From Actinoallomurus spadix (GTDB lineage: Bacteria; Actinomycetota; Actinomycetes; Streptosporangiales; Streptosporangiaceae): a DNA stretch of 64,000 nucleotides. The position numbers and the translations under genes are program-made. How positions within the stretch are numbered: position 1 is the first letter of the stretch; each line of letters opens with the position of its first letter. The notes beneath the pieces are model-generated. The model was given only the letters and a program-made list of their open reading frames with translations. It searched no databases and was not told the origin of the DNA. The stretch spans positions 186,001 to 250,000 of the forward strand of contig NZ_JAMXMX010000004.1 of assembly GCF_024055725.1 (NCBI RefSeq), given 5' to 3'. Positions 40,579-50,518 of the stretch are shown in pieces.

Positions 40579-43500
40579 ATGTCTGCTCAGCGCTGCCGGG
40601 TCGTCTCCGCGCTGGCAGAGTGGAACGACACCGCGACCGGCTACCCGCGGAACAGTTGCCTGCACGGGCTGTTCGACGCGCGGGCGGCGGAAGGGGGCGG
40701 CGCGGTCGCCGCGGTGCACGCCGGCCGCCGGTTGACCTTCGGCGAGCTGCGAGACCGCTCCGACACCCTGGCCGTACGGCTGCGCGGCGTGGGCGTCCGG
40801 CGCGGGGATCCGGTGGCGGTCTGCGGCGGGCGCTCGCTGGACGCCCTGGTCGCCTTCCTCGGTGTGCTGAAGGCCGGCGCGGCCTACGTTCCGCTGGACG
40901 ACACACTGCCGCCCGCCCGGCTGCGCGCCCTGGCCGAGGACGCCGGGGTGCAGACGGCGGTGGTCCTGCCGGATGCGGCCTGCCGGGTGCGCCGGCTGCG
41001 CGCCCGGGTCGACCTGCCCGATGACGAGGCCCCCGCACCGGAGCCGGTGGGCGGTCCACCGGTCGTGGAATCGGCGCCGCTCGACTGCGCCTACGTGATG
41101 TCGACCTCGGGTTCGGCCGGCCGGCCGAAGGCGGTGGGGATCCCCCACCGCGGGGTGGTCCGGCTCGCCTTCGCCGACGTGGCGGGGTCACGGCCGGGCC
41201 CCGGCGACCGGGTGCTCCACGCGTACGCGCTCTCGTCCGACGCGTCGACGATCGAGATCTGGTCCGCGCTGCTCAACGGGGCCTGCCTCGTGCTGGTCGA
41301 CCGGGAGGACCTGCTGTCCCCCACGGCGCTGCAGTGGCGGCTGCGCGCGGAGCGGGTGACCGTGGCCTACCTGACCACCGGCGTCCTGCACGGCGTGGCC
41401 CGGACCAGGCCCGAGGCCCTGCGGTGCCTCCGGTTCGTCTCTGCGGGGGGCGAGGCGCTGGACCCGGCGCTGGCGCGCGCGGTGCTGGCGGCGTGCCCGG
41501 ACACGACTCTGGTCAACTTCTACGGGCCGACCGAGAACAGCGTCGTGTCCACCGCCCAGGTGGTCCGCGACCTGCCGCCCGGAGCCGGCGACGTGCCCAT
41601 CGGCCGTCCGCTGGCCGACTCCACCTGCTACGTGCTGCGGCCGGACGGCGCGCCGGCCGCGGTCGGCGAGCAGGGCGAACTCTTCGTCGGCGGAGACGGA
41701 CTGGCGCTGGGCTACCTCGGAGACCCGGAGCTGACCGCCGAGCGTTTCGTCGACAATCCCTTCGCGCCGGGCACGCGCCTGTACCGCACCGGGGACCGGG
41801 CGTCCTGGCTGCCCGACGGCGCGCTGCGCTACCACGGCAGGATGGACCGGCAGGTGAAGCTGCGCGGCCACCGCGTCGAACCGGAGGAGGTCGAGACCAG
41901 GCTGCGGGCGCACCATGCCGTCGGCGAGGCCGTCGTCGGCGTGGTCGGCGACGACGGGAACGCCGAGCACCTGATCGGCTATGTCACACCGGCCGACCCC
42001 CGGGCCACGGTGTCGCCGGAGGACCTGCGCGAATACCTCACCGCCTGGCTGCCGGCCCCGGCCATGCCGTCGCGACTGGTCGTACGGCAACGCCTCCCCC
42101 TCACCCCCGCCGGGAAGATCGACCGGGAGCGCCTGGCCGCGGAGGCGGCCGAGGCGATCCGGGCGGGCCCGGGGTCCGCGCGGCTCGCCGTGACGGGCCC
42201 GGCCGACGTCCTCGCCGAGATCTGGCAGCACGCCCTGCGGGTCCGCCCCACGTGCGTCGACGACTTCTTCGCCCTCGGCGGTGACTCCCTCCTCGCCGCC
42301 GAGGTCGTCACGCGCACCCTGGCCGCACTCGACATGGACGCGCGGCACGGCAGCGAACTGGTCCGCCGGCTCCTGCGGACGCCGACCCTCGCCGGTTACG
42401 CCGAGGCGGTGGAGGAGATGCGCCGCGCCGGCACCACCGCCCCCGGGACGGTGGACTTCGAGGCGGAGGCCGTACTCGGGTTCGACCTCCCGCCGCGGCA
42501 GGGCCCCGCGCCGCGCTGGGACGAGCCCCGGCACACCCTGATCACAGGCGCCACCGGGTTCGTCGGCGCCTTCCTGGTCGACCGGCTGCTCCGGTCGACC
42601 TCGACCACGGTGCACTGCCCGATCAGAGCACGGGACGTGCGGCGCGCCGAGCGGCGGCTGGCGGCCAACCTCGCCCGCTTCGGCCTCGCCCCACCGGGAG
42701 TGACCGAGCGGATCGTGTGCTTCCCCGCGGATCTCACCGCGCCCCGGCTCGGCCTGTCCGCCGAGCACGCGGCCGAACTCTCCGGAGTCCTCGACCTGGT
42801 GATCCACGCCGGGGCCGAGGTGAACTTCCTGTATCCGTACGCGCAGCTGCGCGCGGCGAATGTGGACGGGACCCGGTCGGTGATCCGGCTGGCGGCCCCG
42901 CGCCGGGTCCCGGTCCACTTCCTGTCCACGATCGCGGTGGTCGCCGGCTTCGGTACGGCCGGGGTGCGGCGGGTCGACGAGGACCTGCCCCTCGCGCACG
43001 CGGACCGGCTCACGATGGGGTACGCCGAGACCAAGTGGGTCGCCGAGCGGGTCCTGCAGCAGGCCGCCGCCCAGGGCCTTCCGGTGGCGGTGTACCGCCC
43101 CTACGAGATCACCGGCGACCGGCACAACGGCGCGTGCAACACCGAGACCGCGATCTGCTCGCTGTTCAAGACCATCGCCGAGACCGGCCTCGCGCCCGAC
43201 GTGCCGCTGCCGATGGACTTCGTCCCCGTCGACCACCTGGCCGACGCGGTCGTGCACCTCGCGACCAACCGCCCCGCCGCCTGGCGGGTCTACCACCTGA
43301 CCAATCCCCGGCCCGCCCGGCTGGCGGACATGCTCGACCGCATGCGCGCCGCCGGCTGCCGCATCACCACGCTCCCCTACTCGCGATGGGTGACGGAACT
43401 GGTGAGGCATGTCGCCGAGCATCCGACCAGTCCGACCGCGCCCTTCCTGCCGCTGTGCGTCGACCGCAGCAACAAGACCGACATCTCGGTCAAGGAGATG

Positions 43501-43674
43501 TACTTCGAGGGCACGTTCCCGTCGCTGGGACGAGACAACGTCGACCGGGACCTCGCCGGCAGCGGCCTGCACTGCCCCCCGGTCGACCAGGCGCTGCTCG
43601 ACCGGTACCTCGCGTACTTCTTCTCGACCGGATACTTCCCGCGTCCGCGGCGGACCGCAGGAGGGACGAGATGA
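40579..43674 (+). CDS. NRPS-like A-PCP-reductase protein
   Basis: 1031 residues. Adenylation domain 20-520: STSGSAGRPK (A3, Thr of the usual SGSTG replaced by Ala), NFYGPTEN (A5), YRTGD (A7), GRMDRQVKLRGHRVEPEE (A8), LPLTPAGKID (A10 Lys). Asp221 in SSDAS equals the Asp that binds the alpha-amino group, so an amino acid substrate is expected; my alignment reads the pocket as D-A-I-Y-V-A-F-V-V-K, no code I recognise. Carrier domain with LGGDSLL (Ser570). Thioester reductase domain from about 650: TGATGFVG (656-663) and YAETK (Tyr815, Lys819). It should release one amino acid as aldehyde or alcohol. ATG overlap with the P450 follows. Confidence 0.92.
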   Translation: MSAQRCRVVSALAEWNDTATGYPRNSCLHGLFDARAAEGGGAVAAVHAGRRLTFGELRDRSDTLAVRLRGVGVRRGDPVAVCGGRSLDALVAFLGVLKAGAAYVPLDDTLPPARLRALAEDAGVQTAVVLPDAACRVRRLRARVDLPDDEAPAPEPVGGPPVVESAPLDCAYVMSTSGSAGRPKAVGIPHRGVVRLAFADVAGSRPGPGDRVLHAYALSSDASTIEIWSALLNGACLVLVDREDLLSPTALQWRLRAERVTVAYLTTGVLHGVARTRPEALRCLRFVSAGGEALDPALARAVLAACPDTTLVNFYGPTENSVVSTAQVVRDLPPGAGDVPIGRPLADSTCYVLRPDGAPAAVGEQGELFVGGDGLALGYLGDPELTAERFVDNPFAPGTRLYRTGDRASWLPDGALRYHGRMDRQVKLRGHRVEPEEVETRLRAHHAVGEAVVGVVGDDGNAEHLIGYVTPADPRATVSPEDLREYLTAWLPAPAMPSRLVVRQRLPLTPAGKIDRERLAAEAAEAIRAGPGSARLAVTGPADVLAEIWQHALRVRPTCVDDFFALGGDSLLAAEVVTRTLAALDMDARHGSELVRRLLRTPTLAGYAEAVEEMRRAGTTAPGTVDFEAEAVLGFDLPPRQGPAPRWDEPRHTLITGATGFVGAFLVDRLLRSTSTTVHCPIRARDVRRAERRLAANLARFGLAPPGVTERIVCFPADLTAPRLGLSAEHAAELSGVLDLVIHAGAEVNFLYPYAQLRAANVDGTRSVIRLAAPRRVPVHFLSTIAVVAGFGTAGVRRVDEDLPLAHADRLTMGYAETKWVAERVLQQAAAQGLPVAVYRPYEITGDRHNGACNTETAICSLFKTIAETGLAPDVPLPMDFVPVDHLADAVVHLATNRPAAWRVYHLTNPRPARLADMLDRMRAAGCRITTLPYSRWVTELVRHVAEHPTSPTAPFLPLCVDRSNKTDISVKEMYFEGTFPSLGRDNVDRDLAGSGLHCPPVDQALLDRYLAYFFSTGYFPRPRRTAGGTR

Positions 43675-44921
43675 CCGCGAAGCGAACACCGTCCGGCGGC
43701 GCACCGCCCCCGGGGGGCGCGGCGGACGGGCGACGGCCGCCTGTCATGGACTTCCCGATCGCACCGCCAGGGGAGATCGGGCCGGTCGAGGAGTACGAAC
43801 GGCTGCGGCGGGACTGCCCGCTCGCGTGGGTCCGCACGCCGATGGGCGCCCCCGCCTGGTACGTCACCCGTTACGCGGACGTCAGGGCGTTGCTCGGGGA
43901 CGGCAGGCTGATCAGGCCGACCATCAACGCCTGGCCCGTCCGCCCCGGGGACCCCCCGGACCCGGGTCCCGGCCTGACGACCATGATGGAGCTGAACGGC
44001 GCCCGGCACGCCGCGTTGCGCAGGGCGCTGGCCGACGAGTTCGCCGCCCATACCGTCGACGGTCACCGGGGACGTATCCGGGCGCTGGCCGAGGGGTTGC
44101 TCGACGACGTCGAGACCGGCGGCCCGCCGGCCGACCTCGCCGCCGACTTCGCGGAACCGTTCCCGCTCCTGGTGATGTGCGACCTGGCGGGCATCCCGTA
44201 CGAGGACAGGGACTACTTCCTGCCCATGGCCGACGCCGCGCTCGGGGCGCTGGTGACGCTCGACGAGGGACGCGAGGTCACCCGCACGCTGCGGCGCTAC
44301 ATCACCCAGGTGATCGCCGGTAAACGACGCCGGCCCGGGGACGACGTGCTCACCCGGCTGACATGCCGATGTGACCGCGGCGAACTCGACGAGGAGGACG
44401 TGGTCACCTTCGGCCTGTCCATGCTCATGGCCGGTTACCGCACCTGCACCATGTTCCTGGCCGACGCGATCCTCGTCCTGCTGACGCAGCCCGGCCGGTT
44501 CGCCCGTCTCCGCGACGACCGCGCGATCATGCCGCGGGCGGTGGAGGAACTGCTGCGCTACCTGCCGGTGCTGAACGGCGTCGTCGTCCTGCAGGCGACC
44601 CGGGACATCGGCCTGCGCGGACGCACGATCCAGGCCGGGGAGGCCGTGCTGCCGGTGCTCGCCGCCGCCAACCGGGACGGCACGGTGTTCCCCGACGCCG
44701 ACCGGCTAGACCTGCGGCGGGACCCCAACCCCCACCTCACCTTCGGCCACGGCGCTCACTACTGCATCGGCGTGCACCTGGCCCGCGCCGAACTCTCCGT
44801 GGCGCTCGACGCCCTCCTCGACCGCTTCCCGGGCCTGCGCCTGGCCGTCGACGAAAGCGAACTGCCGTGGGAGAACGAGTCACCGGCCAAGTCGCCGCTG
44901 GCCCTGCCGGTCGACTGGTGA
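43671..44921 (+). CDS. Cytochrome P450 of the NRPS-like operon
   Basis: 416 residues. Heme loop FGHGAHYCIG (Cys365), ExxR in EELLRY, and NRDGTVFPDADRLDLRRDPN before it. The I-helix reads MAGYRTC: Arg257 stands where most P450s have Asp or Glu before Thr258. Start overlaps the NRPS stop (ATGA) and its own stop overlaps the ABC gene (GTGA), so the three are co-translated. It probably oxidises the amino acid on the carrier or its aldehyde product, or a late intermediate. Redox partners are not in the window. Confidence 0.9.
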   Translation: MTAKRTPSGGAPPPGGAADGRRPPVMDFPIAPPGEIGPVEEYERLRRDCPLAWVRTPMGAPAWYVTRYADVRALLGDGRLIRPTINAWPVRPGDPPDPGPGLTTMMELNGARHAALRRALADEFAAHTVDGHRGRIRALAEGLLDDVETGGPPADLAADFAEPFPLLVMCDLAGIPYEDRDYFLPMADAALGALVTLDEGREVTRTLRRYITQVIAGKRRRPGDDVLTRLTCRCDRGELDEEDVVTFGLSMLMAGYRTCTMFLADAILVLLTQPGRFARLRDDRAIMPRAVEELLRYLPVLNGVVVLQATRDIGLRGRTIQAGEAVLPVLAAANRDGTVFPDADRLDLRRDPNPHLTFGHGAHYCIGVHLARAELSVALDALLDRFPGLRLAVDESELPWENESPAKSPLALPVDW

Positions 44922-46741
44922 GCCCGGCGAACGAGCCCGGCCGGCCGGCCGGCTCACTGCGCGTTCTCTGGCGGCACGTGCGGGGCATGCGGCGGTTCCT
45001 CGCCGTGATGATGGTGCTCGAACTGGTGGGAGACGCGGCCGCCCTGTCCCAGCCCCTGATCGCACGCTGGGTCCTGGACGAGCTGAAGGCCGGCGGCAGC
45101 CTGGTCCGGCCGCTCATGGTCCTCGGCGGACTCGCCGTCATCGGGATGGCGTTGTCGGGCACCTGCACGTTCCTCCTCGGCCGCGGCGCCCTGCGGCTCG
45201 TGACGAATCTGCGCTGCACCCTGGTGCGGCGCGTGCTGAGCGGCAGCGTGGCCGCGGTGGAACGCAGGCCGGTCGGCGACCTCCTCTCCCGCATCGGCGC
45301 CGACACCACCCTGCTGCGGGACACGGTCGGTGACGCCCTCGTGCGCTCCGCCGCCACGCCGGCGGTCGTACTGGCGGCGCTCGCGCTGATGGGCACCATC
45401 GACGTGATCATGCTCGGTGTGGTCGTCGGGCTCCTCGCGATCACCGCTGCGGGCGAGATGGTCGCGGGACAGCGCGTCAGGGAGGCCACCGAACAGGCAC
45501 AGGGACGCCTCGCCGCGATGACCTCGTCGATGCAGCGCGCGCTGATCGCGTTCCGTACCGTCAAGGCGTCGGGCACCGAACGGGCGGAGTCCGACCACGC
45601 CTGCGCCGAGGCTGAGGCCGCCTTCCGGTCCGGACGGCGGGCGGTGCGCGTCGAGGCGCTCCTCGGAATGCTCACCGCCTTCTCGGTCGACGTGACCTTC
45701 CTGGCGGTACTCGCCGTCGGCGGCGCGAGGGTCGTGTCCGGCGCCATCGGCGTCGGCGACCTGGTCGCGTTCCTGCTCTACGTGATGTTCCTGGGGGAGC
45801 CGATCGACGCGCTCGCCTTCACCATCCCCCAGATCGCCCAGGGCCTGGCGGCCGTCCGGCGGATCGAGGCACTGCGCTCCCTGCCGGCGGAGGCGGAGGA
45901 GCTCCCCTCCACGGCCCGCGTCACCGAGCGGGCCGCCCGGAACGGTCCGGGCGGCGGACCGGATCCCGAGGTGCGCTTCGACGCGGTGTGGTTCGGCTAC
46001 GACGGCCGGCCCGTGCTGCGCGACGTGAGCTTCGCGGCACGCCGCGGCCTCACCGTGCTCGTCGGACCGTCCGGCGCCGGCAAGACGACCCTGCTCAGCC
46101 TCATCCTGCGGTTCGCCGACGTGGACCGGGGCCGGGTCCTGCTCGACGCGGTCGACGTCCGCGAACTGGACCGTGACGGGCTGCGGCGGCGGCTCGCCTA
46201 CGTGCAGCAGGAGGCCGCGCTCCTCGGTGAAACGGTGCGTGAGGCGATGCTGTACGGGGTGCCGAGCCCGGGCCGCGCCGACGTGCGCGGAGCGCTCCGC
46301 GCCGTGGCCCTGGACGACTGGGCGGGCTCCCTGCCGAGAGGCCTCGACACGCCGGTCGGCGAACGCGGGGTGGCGATCTCAGGGGGCCAGCGGCAGCGGC
46401 TGGCGGTCGCGCGGGCGCTGCTTCGCGGCGCGGACGTGCTGCTGCTGGACGAGGCCACCTCCCAGCTGGACGCGATCAGCGAGCGCACGCTGCTGGACTC
46501 GCTGGCCCGGGAGGCGCGCGGCCGGGTGGTCCTGGCCGCCACCCACCGGGTGTCGGTCGCCGCGGAGGCGGATCAGATAGTGCTGCTCATCGAGGGCGGC
46601 GTACGAGCCGTCGGACGCCATGCGGCGCTGTTGCGATCCGATCCGGTCTACCGTGAACTGGCCTGCGCCCCGTACTTCGAGACCGGGGCCGGGCACGATC
46701 CCTGGCGAACCGGACGACGGCGCCGACGGCACGCACGGTGA
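44918..46741 (+). CDS. ABC exporter, fused membrane and ATPase domains
   Basis: 607 residues, type IV half-transporter. Six membrane segments in 25-310, then ABC domain: GPSGAGKTT, signature ISGGQRQRLAV, VLLLDEATS, ATHRVSVAA (H-loop). Such homodimeric exporters carry out natural products or lipids. GTG 44918 overlaps the P450 stop; an earlier ATG at 44867 would overlap the P450 gene by 55 bases and is less likely. With the MFS pump next, it likely provides self-protection or export for the product. Confidence 0.9.
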   Translation: MSPANEPGRPAGSLRVLWRHVRGMRRFLAVMMVLELVGDAAALSQPLIARWVLDELKAGGSLVRPLMVLGGLAVIGMALSGTCTFLLGRGALRLVTNLRCTLVRRVLSGSVAAVERRPVGDLLSRIGADTTLLRDTVGDALVRSAATPAVVLAALALMGTIDVIMLGVVVGLLAITAAGEMVAGQRVREATEQAQGRLAAMTSSMQRALIAFRTVKASGTERAESDHACAEAEAAFRSGRRAVRVEALLGMLTAFSVDVTFLAVLAVGGARVVSGAIGVGDLVAFLLYVMFLGEPIDALAFTIPQIAQGLAAVRRIEALRSLPAEAEELPSTARVTERAARNGPGGGPDPEVRFDAVWFGYDGRPVLRDVSFAARRGLTVLVGPSGAGKTTLLSLILRFADVDRGRVLLDAVDVRELDRDGLRRRLAYVQQEAALLGETVREAMLYGVPSPGRADVRGALRAVALDDWAGSLPRGLDTPVGERGVAISGGQRQRLAVARALLRGADVLLLDEATSQLDAISERTLLDSLAREARGRVVLAATHRVSVAAEADQIVLLIEGGVRAVGRHAALLRSDPVYRELACAPYFETGAGHDPWRTGRRRRRHAR

Positions 46742-46845
46742 CCAGGGGCGCGGCCGTTTCATGACCTTCCACGTAATCGCCACGGTACGGGCCTCGGCGG
46801 CAATCTCGATCCTGCAACCGCCCGACAGAGCAGGAGACAACCGAG

Positions 46846-48246
46846 ATGACCGCCATCAAGGCGCCCGCGGCCGCCCCCGTACGGGTGGCCGCCCCCGGCT
46901 GGGGGACCCTGCTGGTCCTCCTCACCGGGATCTTCATCACCACACTCGACTTCTTCATCGTCAACGTGGCGATCCCCGCCACCCAGCGGGACCTGAACGC
47001 CACCCCGTCACAGATCCAGTTCCTCGTCGCGGGCTTCGGGGTGGCGCTGGCGGCCGGGCTGATCACCGCCGGGCGGCTCGGCGACCTGTACGGCCGGCGG
47101 CGGATGTTCGCGATCGGGCTGACCGTCTTCACGCTGGCCTCGGCGGCGTGCGGGGAGGCCCCGACCGCCGGGTTCCTCATCGGCGCGCGGGTCGTGCAGG
47201 GGCTCGGCGCGGCGCTGCTGATGCCCCAGGTGCTGGCGATCATCAACACCGTCTACACCGGTGAGTACCGGGCCAGGGCGTTCAACGCCTATGGCGTCGC
47301 GATGGGCTTCGGCGGCGTGTTCGGGCAGCTCATCGGCGGCATCCTGATCAGGGCGGACATCGCCGGGCTCGGCTGGCGCACCATCTTCCTGATCAACGTG
47401 CCGGTGGGCGCGGCCGCGCTGGCGCTGGTCCCCCGGCTGGTGCCGGAGTCCCGCGCCGCGGCCGGCGCCCGGCTGGACCCGGTCGGCACCGTCCTGGTCT
47501 CCCTCGGCCTGGTCGCGATCGTCTTCCCCCTCGTGCAGGGCCGCGAGCAGGGCTGGCCGATGTGGACCTGGGAGTGCCTGGGAGCGGCGGTCGTCCTCCT
47601 CGCGGCGTTCGCCCTGTACCAGCGGCGGGCCGCCGCACCTCTGGTGGCGCCGGCGCTGTTCCGGCACCGCTCGTTCACCGCGGGCACGGCCGTGAGCCTG
47701 CTGCAGTCGATGACGATGGGCTCGTTCTTCCTGGTCCTGGCCCTCTACCTCCAGCAGGGGCGCGGGCTGTCCGCGCTGGAGTCCGGGCTGGTCTTCCTGC
47801 CGCTGGGCCTCGGCTACTTCCTGTCCTCCGCCCGCGCCGCCGCGGTCGCCGCGAGGCTCGGCCGTCAGGTCATCGCGGTCGGCGCACTGGGCATGGCGCT
47901 CGGATACACGGTGCTGGCGCTGACCGCAACGGAACTCGGCGAGCACGGGGCCGTCGGCTGGGTCATCCCCGGCCTGGTCATCGCGGGCGCCGGGATGGGC
48001 CTGGTCATGGCACCGCTGCCCGCGCTGGTGCTGAACGGTGTCGAGCCCGGGCACGCCGCCGCCGCCTCCGGCGTGCTCAGCACCGCCCAGCAGGCCGGTG
48101 GCGCGATCGGCGTGGCCGTGATCGGCGTCGTCTTCTACGGCGCGCTCGGCACGTTCCCGCACGCCTTCGCCGCCGGGCTGGTCCTACTGATCGTCCTGGA
48201 CGCGCTGGTCGCGGCCCTGGTCCAGCTCCTCCCCCGCGTACGGTGA
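46846..48246 (+). CDS. MFS drug:proton antiporter, EmrB/QacA (DHA2) type
   Basis: 466 residues, 14 predicted membrane segments in the DHA2 family. FITTLDFFIVNVAIPA in the first segment (motif D1) and GRLGDLYGRRRMF (motif A) are diagnostic. GAALLMPQVLAIIN also matches. Typical of antibiotic export in producing strains. ATG 46846 with AGGAG nearby; 104 bases after the ABC gene. A strong bidirectional terminator follows at 48260-48298. Confidence 0.92.
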   Translation: MTAIKAPAAAPVRVAAPGWGTLLVLLTGIFITTLDFFIVNVAIPATQRDLNATPSQIQFLVAGFGVALAAGLITAGRLGDLYGRRRMFAIGLTVFTLASAACGEAPTAGFLIGARVVQGLGAALLMPQVLAIINTVYTGEYRARAFNAYGVAMGFGGVFGQLIGGILIRADIAGLGWRTIFLINVPVGAAALALVPRLVPESRAAAGARLDPVGTVLVSLGLVAIVFPLVQGREQGWPMWTWECLGAAVVLLAAFALYQRRAAAPLVAPALFRHRSFTAGTAVSLLQSMTMGSFFLVLALYLQQGRGLSALESGLVFLPLGLGYFLSSARAAAVAARLGRQVIAVGALGMALGYTVLALTATELGEHGAVGWVIPGLVIAGAGMGLVMAPLPALVLNGVEPGHAAAASGVLSTAQQAGGAIGVAVIGVVFYGALGTFPHAFAAGLVLLIVLDALVAALVQLLPRVR

Positions 48247-48259
48247 GACGCGCGTTCCC

Positions 48260-48298
48260 CCCGCCCTGGCGACCCGGCATCCGGGACGCCAGGGCGGG
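48260..48298. terminator. Bidirectional terminator between the MFS and sugar dehydratase genes
   Basis: CCCGCCCTGGCG (48260-48271) pairs perfectly with CGCCAGGGCGGG (48287-48298) around 15 bases. It fills the gap between two convergent gene ends. Confidence 0.85.
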
Positions 48299-48299
48299 T

Positions 48300-49643
48300 T
48301 CAGCGCGGGACGCTCTGGGGCGCGTGACGGGCCGGCGCGTCACCCTGCCGGGTCGCGAACTCCCGGATCGAGGCGGCCATGAAGTCGATCATCTCGTCGG
48401 ACAGCCCGGGGTGGACGCCGACCCAGAACGTGCGTTCGGTGATGATGTCGCTGTTCGTGAGCTCGCCGGCGATCCGGTGATCGCGTCCCTGGTAGGCGGG
48501 GTGGCGGGTCAGGTTCCCGGCGAACAGCAGGCGTGTCCCGATCCGCCGTGACTCCAGGAAGTCGATCAGCTCACGGCGCCCGAAGGCGGCGTCCGCCGCG
48601 ATGGTGATCGCGAAACCGAACCAGCTCGGGTCGCCGCCCGGCGTCGCCTCGGGAAGCAGCAGAGCGGGCACTCCATCCAGGCCTTCGCGCAGCCGCCGCC
48701 AGTTGCGCCGCCGCGCCTCGCCGAAGGCGGGCAGCTTGCGGAGCTGGCTGACGCCGAGCGCCGCCTGCAGGTCCGTCGCCTTCAGGTTGTACCCGACGTG
48801 GGAGAACGTGTACTTGTGGTCGTACCCGTACGGAAGGTCCGCGAGCCGGTAGCCGAACCGTTTGTGGCACCTGTCGTCCTCTCCCGGCTCGCACCAGCAG
48901 TCACGCCCCCAGTCGCGCAGCGACTCGACGACGCGCGCCAGCGTCAGGTCGTCGGTGAGGACGCAGCCGCCCTCCCCCATGGTGATGTGGTGCGCCGGAT
49001 AGAAGCTGACGGTCGCGAGGTCGCCGCGCGTGCCGGTGAGCCGCCCCTTGTAGCGCGAGCCGACGGCGTCGCAGTTGTCCTCGACCAGGAACAGCCCGTG
49101 CGTGGCGGCCAGTTCGGCGATCTCGTCGACGGCGAACGGATTGCCGAGGGAATGGGCCAGCGCGATCGCCCGCGTCCGGGGCCCGATCGCGGCCTCGATC
49201 CGGTCGGGCGTCGCGTTGTACGTGCGCGGGTCCACGTCGACGAACACCGGGATCATGCCGTTCTGGACGATCGGGTTGACGGTCGTCGGGAAGCCCGCCG
49301 CGGCCGTGATCACCTCGTCCCCGGGCCGGAGCCTGCGGTCTCCGAGTACGGGTGACGTCAGCGCGGAGATCGCGAGGAGGTTGGCCGATGACCCGGAGTT
49401 CGTCAGGTGAGCCTTGCGCCGGCCGAGCACGCGCGCGAACTCCCGCTCGAACCGCAGCGCGCGGGCGCCCGCGGCGATGCGGAGATCCAGCGCCGCCTCC
49501 ACGAGCGCGACGCGGTCGTCCTCGTCCAGTACCGCCCCGGAGGGAGGCAGCCGGGTCACGCCGGGAACGAACTCCACCGGCGACGACGCCTCGGCGTGAT
49601 ACGCCCGGACCTGTTCCAGCAGCATCGACTTCGACTCGGTCAT
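48300..49643 (-). CDS. NDP-4-keto-6-deoxyhexose 3-dehydratase (E1/SpnQ/RfbH type)
   Basis: 447 residues, DegT/DnrJ/EryC1 fold. In [14 protein letters not shown] a His (219) replaces the PLP-anchoring Lys, as in the 3-dehydratases that use PMP. Cys191, Cys249, Cys251 and Cys259 keep the C-x57-C-x-C-x7-C spacing of the [2Fe-2S] site of E1. It removes the C3 hydroxyl of an NDP-4-keto-6-deoxyhexose, giving 3,6-dideoxy (or 2,3,6-trideoxy) sugars. Its reductase partner and the NDP-glucose 4,6-dehydratase are not in the window. ATG 49643 with GGAGG; a long upstream frame is not coding. Next to an epimerase gene. Confidence 0.92.
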   Translation of the reverse strand: MTESKSMLLEQVRAYHAEASSPVEFVPGVTRLPPSGAVLDEDDRVALVEAALDLRIAAGARALRFEREFARVLGRRKAHLTNSGSSANLLAISALTSPVLGDRRLRPGDEVITAAAGFPTTVNPIVQNGMIPVFVDVDPRTYNATPDRIEAAIGPRTRAIALAHSLGNPFAVDEIAELAATHGLFLVEDNCDAVGSRYKGRLTGTRGDLATVSFYPAHHITMGEGGCVLTDDLTLARVVESLRDWGRDCWCEPGEDDRCHKRFGYRLADLPYGYDHKYTFSHVGYNLKATDLQAALGVSQLRKLPAFGEARRRNWRRLREGLDGVPALLLPEATPGGDPSWFGFAITIAADAAFGRRELIDFLESRRIGTRLLFAGNLTRHPAYQGRDHRIAGELTNSDIITERTFWVGVHPGLSDEMIDFMAASIREFATRQGDAPARHAPQSVPR

Positions 49644-49672
49644 GGCATGCCTCCACGAGCACTCGACATCGG

Positions 49673-50518
49673 TCACCACGCGCCCGCGTCCCAGGCGGTG
49701 TACACGGTCGGGAAAAGCGGCCGGAAGCCGAGGTCCGCGCGGATCCGGGCGGCGTCCACGATGCCCTCCCAGGGATCGCTCAGGGGCCGGTCCGCGGCCT
49801 CGGCGTCGAGGGACCACCCGTGCAGCCGGTGCAGCTCGGCGGCCGTGACCGGCGCGTCGTCGGCGACGTTGAACGCGCGGCCGTCCACGCCGTCCGTGTG
49901 CAGGGCCCGGAGAACGGCCTGGCCGGCGTCGGCGTGGTGCACGAGGTGCAGGCGCCGGTGCGCCGGCCACGTCCGGATCCGCGCCATGGACGTCGTGAGG
50001 TGCGGGTCCCCGTAGCCGTACACGAGCGCGAAGCGCAGCACCCGCAACCCCAGCCCGTCCCGCCGGTGCAGGTCGCGCAGCGCCTCCTCGGCCGCCGCCT
50101 TGCTGCCGGGGTAGGCCCCCTGCGGCCTCAGGTCGTCGTCCTCGGTCGCGGGGCGCCCGCGGCCCGGGCCGTAGACGAAGTACGTACTGGCGAAGACGAA
50201 GCGAACCGCTCCCGCGCGCAGCGCCGCCCGGGCGAGCGCCAGAGTGACGTCCCGGTTCACCGACGTCAGCTGCTCGGGGGACGCGTCGCGCCCGGTCGCC
50301 GCGGCGAGATGCACCACCGCGTCCACGCCGTCGACCGCGCCGCGCAGCGTGGGGGGATCGCACAGGTCCCCGGCCATCATCTCGGCGCCACGGGCCGCGA
50401 GCGGAGCGCCGCGCGCGGAGTCGCGGACGAGAACGCGCACCCGGTCCCCGCGATTCAGCAGCGCGGGCACGACCCGGCTGCCGACACGGCCGGTGCCGCC
50501 GGTCAGCAGGATTCGCAT
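49673..50518 (-). CDS. NAD-dependent epimerase/4-ketoreductase for the deoxysugar
   Basis: 281 residues, extended [14 protein letters not shown] binds the cofactor. Where most members have YxxxK it reads [11 protein letters not shown], which keeps Tyr and Lys in register. [15 protein letters not shown] and [11 protein letters not shown] fit sugar-nucleotide epimerases and reductases. With the 3-dehydratase directly downstream (29 bases) it likely reduces or epimerises the NDP-4-keto sugar. Start at ATG 50518 is chosen by the Rossmann motif; a GTG at 50545 is possible. Divergent from a glycosyltransferase. Confidence 0.8.
   Translation of the reverse strand: MRILLTGGTGRVGSRVVPALLNRGDRVRVLVRDSARGAPLAARGAEMMAGDLCDPPTLRGAVDGVDAVVHLAAATGRDASPEQLTSVNRDVTLALARAALRAGAVRFVFASTYFVYGPGRGRPATEDDDLRPQGAYPGSKAAAEEALRDLHRRDGLGLRVLRFALVYGYGDPHLTTSMARIRTWPAHRRLHLVHHADAGQAVLRALHTDGVDGRAFNVADDAPVTAAELHRLHGWSLDAEAADRPLSDPWEGIVDAARIRADLGFRPLFPTVYTAWDAGAW

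Noticed and set aside
41188-43704. 838-codon open frame on the - strand opposite the NRPS-like gene
   Set aside because: It mirrors the + strand gene, has no recognisable domain and arises from high GC in third positions.
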